Of a DNA stretch of 18,426 bases, positions 17,401 to 18,426 are shown one piece after another. Under the pieces are notes generated by a model. The model did not search any database. It was not told the origin of the DNA and saw nothing but the letters and a program-made list of their open reading frames with translations. The translations under genes were made by a program, and so were the position numbers. Position 1 is the first letter of the stretch. Each line of letters begins with the position of its first letter. The stretch lies in assembly GCA_023435645.1 (NCBI GenBank), contig JAEYRK010000102.1, positions 1-18,426 on the forward strand. The letters run 5' to 3'. The stretch comes from Bacillota bacterium (GTDB lineage Bacteria > Bacillota > Clostridia > Lachnospirales > Lachnospiraceae).

Positions 17401-17496
17401 ATAGGACCTGGGTGTAAGCAATGTTACGACCAAAGCCACAGATATAAGGATGGATAACAACCGATATAAATTACTTCTTCTTTTCTTACACGGCAT
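11467..17496 (-). CDS. Giant secreted protein: Big_2 domains, beta-rich region, TP linker, repeated helical units
   Basis: A 2009-residue exported protein. Residues 1-35 are a signal peptide (basic start, hydrophobic core, SYASA). Two Ig-like Big_2 domains occupy about 38-115 and 117-197 (TWKSSDKTVATVSSKGVVKG; VTWSSSDKSVLSIDKKGLIK). Residues 205-545 are rich in short Val/Ile/Thr strands, suggesting a beta-helix-like stalk. A Pro/Thr linker spans 549-630. The rest, 640-1945, looks mostly helical and contains about four diverged units of 220-250 residues (near 853-1106, 1112-1360, 1367-1589 and 1700-1942). The tail from 1950 is Pro/Glu/Asp-rich. There is no LPXTG, SLH or transmembrane anchor, so attachment is unclear. 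The start is ATG 17494-17496, with AAGGGGG eight bases upstream. A surface adhesin or matrix protein is the likeliest role, by inference. Confidence 0.88.
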   Translation of the reverse strand: MPCKKRRSNLYRLLSILISVALVVTLLTPRSYASAAIVPAFAKTSQSILVGDSHTLAMKNKIADAKYTWKSSDKTVATVSSKGVVKGIKKGSAVISCNVKAAKKTYTLKCTVTVKKPATEVAISNKIDYLLVGESYDLNRKLTPSSANEAVTWSSSDKSVLSIDKKGLIKAQKKGVAKITLTTSSKKTDEVTIYVVEEKSKIITRSDVVDGKVTLEKKSYGDLTITSSVGDAQITLNHVTVGGTLTMESGAAYTVVTKDSTINKVAAIEHMDIQSFAVGDASAVESLTPSIVAESGSLIVSIDSECNIMVKQTNGAMIQNFSVVTNKDGSISISLEGFRGNLVIDSQSSASIQIAATACEIASATIRNATEGQAISLTDTKAGTEEASVIQSVIVAANAALTVDVKAEEVKITGEVSQAEVTISQQVTIVSNEGSQTSLVINSQVQELNVTGSGTSVSLNNGAVVNTVTTTADNTTIVASEGSEIKRVEAHGDHTSLEGKGKVNEAVVTGNDSSIGTAVDNVQVAKGTSNVTVGGVEVKEEDKVVIAKPTPTPVPSTTPKPSATPKPSATPSPKVTPTPTPTPAPVVVPPVNPIITPTPRPTATPTATPTPTPTPTPTPTPTPTPTVAPPSDQEKLEDYNQVLTNLYDATVALMADNSQSNKSAVKNALNEVKNKLALYQDIESEVSNVVLNDNYIEDFAHYYEYLVKEADGSEVKIYYVNKTLGSETLAQAIACANRVFKAINRINTEKPMLEEHITALFQSLDGSEQEFYEAISDYFAAYGDTIRFELKDAAKIQQIVRMTLVVNDNVWNNYQLGSNRQLYFLQDIILYNDLEYICDKAMDLFNHKDKYKTLIDAVIEKMPEIKIWKWADDVTHEISFDRVEYKPLDAEGEAALHQAVQALFDQVDLYYFVGSNNFDGFVVDPDLTELLVSNFAYLMGNFEYKDGNVVISFHDYVYNYDTLSEIEKIQSIRDVMHHMVWAPINNQRWSEKYLLNYQSSADAIITAANADNAGLLYDKISALYQKKLEDNDSKAEWANYTQPSNDMDKELLLQLIKQKLQPGSERKNNLPVNSRLYIYNNAARKTGYLLDQAIFELMDMVTVCQATKLEASVEQFFELLPEGRWVNQEDPENAYVVFDMPEDSTPFSNAVQVIFDQASSLRLIQSDMRDFQVDNSYVYILMDRFINHILRQEDRNYPGGISKYYNDYYNNSNGEPADRARVRYNCIEEITGSTYDAAGWNYWFLSEYKDYADQTVDAASNNDADAAYEALVASFEKRLSSDSGYQGDWSADECKPAPSIEDDTILKEMYLSIVKRWIDENYDTSIYQYAAGSAAIHAYLVDGVMWDIREMYIELLRVSKVTEHKGTLDTLLAAIQTYNTLVNQESPDDSAIDQAAEEALLALTDLFDKAGALFNDEFSDFTLSPDYITSYIADLTWHMTEAEGSNLYIYVSNSDPDILLIGNTMNDVLWSTYDIHHWNDRVIDQYGPIVGDMIQVVDTNEGTDADELLSMLLALYHQLEEDDNYLDLFHEWTEPAEEYKSMYLSILQSRLRDENSGLAIHRDGRDTTAMSIDRSLHELKDIVRDAESLSGYKEDIKEFFRTLDGMDEATLADFQTIMNKIVSECGEYIGFTENAEYYQALVKYFALRDEQVRIAYEQYLADPDAFELDDLTARDYCGSINYNYGEAAYVINHVGDFEGLVNAFLDTLPVMTLVSDPENPDNTYVEYIPLADSSDFIQALQNIFDGEILQIYGDELKDITADSSIADDLLERYAYHIMRDEAWNAPGGIGLYYEEFYKGGGEDQISKLKLLYNALNEISFLYLSAQKWRDYTLLTYQPLLEDLFTAVHADDPEAAYKAIIDVYNERLANIDWRDEWEQFGPRPSTEDDQAIKIEFLQGVKNWLENPGSSLARYDQGETVTARLVEGATYDMRQVYWEVINSVDDRGFAGRMAGSDAKPVAIPVAEPETAPVDKPESELVAEPDTGSDIDTEGESGAESVIKPEEESTIE
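11671..14940 (-). repeat. Region encoding four diverged ~220-250-residue protein repeats
   Basis: Units correspond to about 14179-14940, 13417-14163, 12730-13398 and 11671-12399. Units 2 and 4 are most alike. Both have NYPGGISKYY or NAPGGIGLYY, later YEALVASFEKRL or YKAIIDVYNERL, then PxPSxEDD, VKRWIDE or VKNWLEN, and VDGVMWDIREMY or VEGATYDMRQVY. Units 1 and 3 keep the order (W, P, IK/IL, a terminal helix) with weaker identity. A shorter motif, ALFQSLDG near residue 759 and EFFRTLDG near 1598, precedes unit 1 and unit 4. The repeat is a protein-level pattern; the DNA has diverged. Confidence 0.6.
15607..15852 (-). repeat. Hexanucleotide repeat tract encoding the Thr-Pro linker
   Basis: Plus-strand reading shows runs of GGTGTT/GGTGTC hexamers (about 15623-15680 and 15745-15775) and a duplicated 18-mer GTTGCAGAAGGCTTTGGT near 15787-15825. 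These encode TPTPTP and PSATPKPSATP. Length changes in steps of six would keep the frame, so linker length is probably variable among strains. Confidence 0.85.
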
Positions 17497-17559
17497 AAAA
17501 AAAACCCCCTTCTTAATACACTTTTCTCATAATAACCCATAATTCTATGATTAAGTATA

Positions 17560-17604
17560 TCAATAAGGAAGCTTAATTTGGTCTGCAATATGCATACTTT
17601 TGCA
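17560..17604 (-). promoter_or_regulatory. Possible promoter and operator of the large secreted protein gene
   Basis: On the minus strand TTGCAG (17583-17588) and TATTGA (17560-17565) are spaced by 17 bp, a weak sigma-A-like pair. The -35 overlaps an imperfect palindrome at 17584-17604: TGCAA, an interior centred on ATGCAT, then TTGCA. The site lies between the XRE gene and the secreted protein gene, so it could be bound by that regulator. Both parts are tentative. Confidence 0.3.
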
Positions 17605-17607
17605 AAT

Positions 17608-18057
17608 TCAATCATCTTTTAGTAAAATAGTCTCACCTATATTTTCCAGCAATTCATTGGTATCTATCAATGAATAATTATGCTGGAGGCAGAAAATAAT
17701 TGCGGCATCCCGTTGAATTCGCGGATAAAGCTCACCTTTTTTAGCAATTCTCAATAACCTCTGGGTTTCAGACAGGTTGAGCTTCAGTATAATCGCAATT
17801 CGCAACAGAACATTACGATTGGGCGTCCGCTGCCCGTTAAAAATCTGGTAGGCCAGAGATTTGCTGATGCTTGCCTTTTCGATAATCATCGGGATTGTAA
17901 AACCCCTCTTATTCATCAACTCGTACAGAGATGACTGTAAATCTATGTCCTTAATATCCTCTTCGTGTCTTTCTAAAAAGTCCTCGATATGTTTAGACGC
18001 TGCTAATTCATGAAATAACTCTTCTGTTAACAAAGATTTCTTCTTGTTGTTTTCCAT
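17608..18057 (-). CDS. XRE-family helix-turn-helix regulator
   Basis: A 149-residue DNA-binding protein. The Cro/CI-type helix-turn-helix covers about residues 40-103, with SISKSLAYQIFNGQRTPNRN holding the second and third helices of the motif. N-terminal residues 1-38 are charged and helical. The C-terminal 45 residues (LYPRIQRDAAIIFCLQHNYS) form a further helical region that could mediate dimerisation or partner binding. No metal or ligand site is seen. The start is ATG 18055-18057 with AGGATGG upstream. It ends 111 bp before the giant secreted protein gene, same strand; this and the palindromes nearby make it the likely local regulator, by inference. Confidence 0.85.
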   Translation of the reverse strand: MENNKKKSLLTEELFHELAASKHIEDFLERHEEDIKDIDLQSSLYELMNKRGFTIPMIIEKASISKSLAYQIFNGQRTPNRNVLLRIAIILKLNLSETQRLLRIAKKGELYPRIQRDAAIIFCLQHNYSLIDTNELLENIGETILLKDD

Positions 18058-18105
18058 GCAGCTACACCATCCTATTTAATATATCAATGCCTTAATACCA
18101 ATTTT

Positions 18106-18133
18106 ATCATATTAATAAAAAATATGACACCAA
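18106..18133 (-). promoter_or_regulatory. Promoter and possible self-operator of the XRE gene
   Basis: TTGGTG (18128-18133) and TATGAT (18106-18111) on the minus strand are 16 bp apart. The inverted repeat TCATATT (18107-18113)/AATATGA (18121-18127), with a 7-nt centre, fills the spacer and overlaps the -10. This arrangement fits autorepression by a dimeric XRE protein. Confidence 0.45.
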
Positions 18134-18296
18134 TTTTTACATAATTAAACAAAATACTTGCTAAAATTCAGTTTGTATATAACACTTTAAAGACACAAAA
18201 AGGAGCTTTGTTCATAGCTTATTCAGTTATTTTGCAAAAACTCTCACAATATCAATAGTCTATTGCTTATGATTCCACCTCACGATTACATAAGTA
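18134..18296. other. Intergenic stretch upstream of the XRE gene
   Basis: This A/T-rich gap lies between the right-edge terminator and the XRE promoter. I see no open frame of coding character, no strong stem-loop and no further promoter of good match. Confidence 0.5.
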
Positions 18297-18329
18297 CCAA
18301 AAGGGAGTGGGATTCGATAATCCCACTCC
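18296..18329 (-). terminator. Intrinsic terminator of the right-edge gene
   Basis: GGAGTGGGA (18304-18312) and TCCCACTCC (18321-18329) make a perfect 9-bp stem with an 8-nt loop. Minus-strand transcripts then reach CTTTTGG. The T tract is short, but position, about 15 bp after the stop codon at 18344, fits. Confidence 0.7.
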
Positions 18330-18343
18330 ACACTAGATATCAT

Positions 18344-18426
18344 TTATGGCTCATGAGCGAAAATAGTGATCTTGGTGTTCTCCGCTTTTGATGGTTTGTT
18401 GGTTAATTTTAAGCTTCCTCCTTCCG
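18344..18426 (-). CDS. C-terminal end of an unidentified gene (cut by window edge)
   Basis: The minus strand is open from the window edge to a TAA at 18344-18346, giving 26 residues: EGGSLKLTNKPSKAENTKIT, then IFAHEP. A terminator follows directly, supporting a real gene end. The GGSLKL...TKITIF pattern is reminiscent of the last strands of a histidine kinase ATPase domain, but 26 residues are too few to name it. The gene is transcribed towards the XRE gene but separated from it by the terminator. Confidence 0.5.
   Translation of the reverse strand, partial: EGGSLKLTNKPSKAENTKITIFAHEP

Noticed and set aside
11467..17496. Covalent wall-anchored protein
   Set aside because: No LPXTG-type sorting signal, hydrophobic C-terminus or SLH repeats are present.
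18344..18426. Firm call as histidine kinase C-terminus
   Set aside because: Only 26 residues are visible and no G-box motif lies in the window.

Overview
The window looks like a chromosomal segment of a Gram-positive anaerobe of class Clostridia, most likely a Lachnospiraceae relative. The evidence is protein style, not a database match: a 558-residue leuA product, a cdaA-cdaR pair followed by an HPr gene, AGGAGG-type ribosome binding sites, moderate A+T content, and secreted proteins with Ig-like (Big_2) domains and TPTP linkers. Nearly every gene lies on the minus strand. The one clear plus-strand gene is an A/T-rich SGNH hydrolase gene.

Layout, left to right. Positions 1-396 hold a 210-bp imperfect hairpin and three tandem 46-bp repeats that run into the end of leuA. 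leuA (391-2067, 2-isopropylmalate synthase) has a long untranslated leader. Next comes a minus-strand operon, in transcription order: a 133-aa membrane protein (6110-6511), a 342-aa multi-pass membrane protein (4964-5992), cdaA (c-di-AMP synthase), cdaR (YbbR-domain partner) and an HPr-type phosphocarrier gene, closed by a terminator at 2436-2459. Its likely promoter is an extended -10 element buried in a perfect palindrome at 6626-6644.

Positions 6720-9100 are a decay zone. They contain the 3' end of a VOC/glyoxalase-like gene that still has its terminator, the SGNH hydrolase gene with a promoter inside a 39-bp inverted repeat, and two broken minus-strand genes. One of these is unidentified; the other is a fragment of a secreted-type protein with calcium-loop motifs.

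Positions 9116-18057 hold three intact minus-strand genes: an XRE-family regulator, a 2009-residue secreted protein (signal peptide, two Big_2 domains, beta-rich region, TP linker, about four diverged ~220-250-residue repeats), and a one-pass Ser/Thr kinase with an N-terminal cytoplasmic kinase domain and a C-terminal extracellular leucine-rich repeat domain. The regulator, secreted protein and receptor-like kinase, with the calcium-motif relic beside them, form the best candidate for an undescribed cell-surface sensing or adhesion locus. That link is inferred from gene order. At the right edge is the last 26 codons of another minus-strand gene and its terminator.
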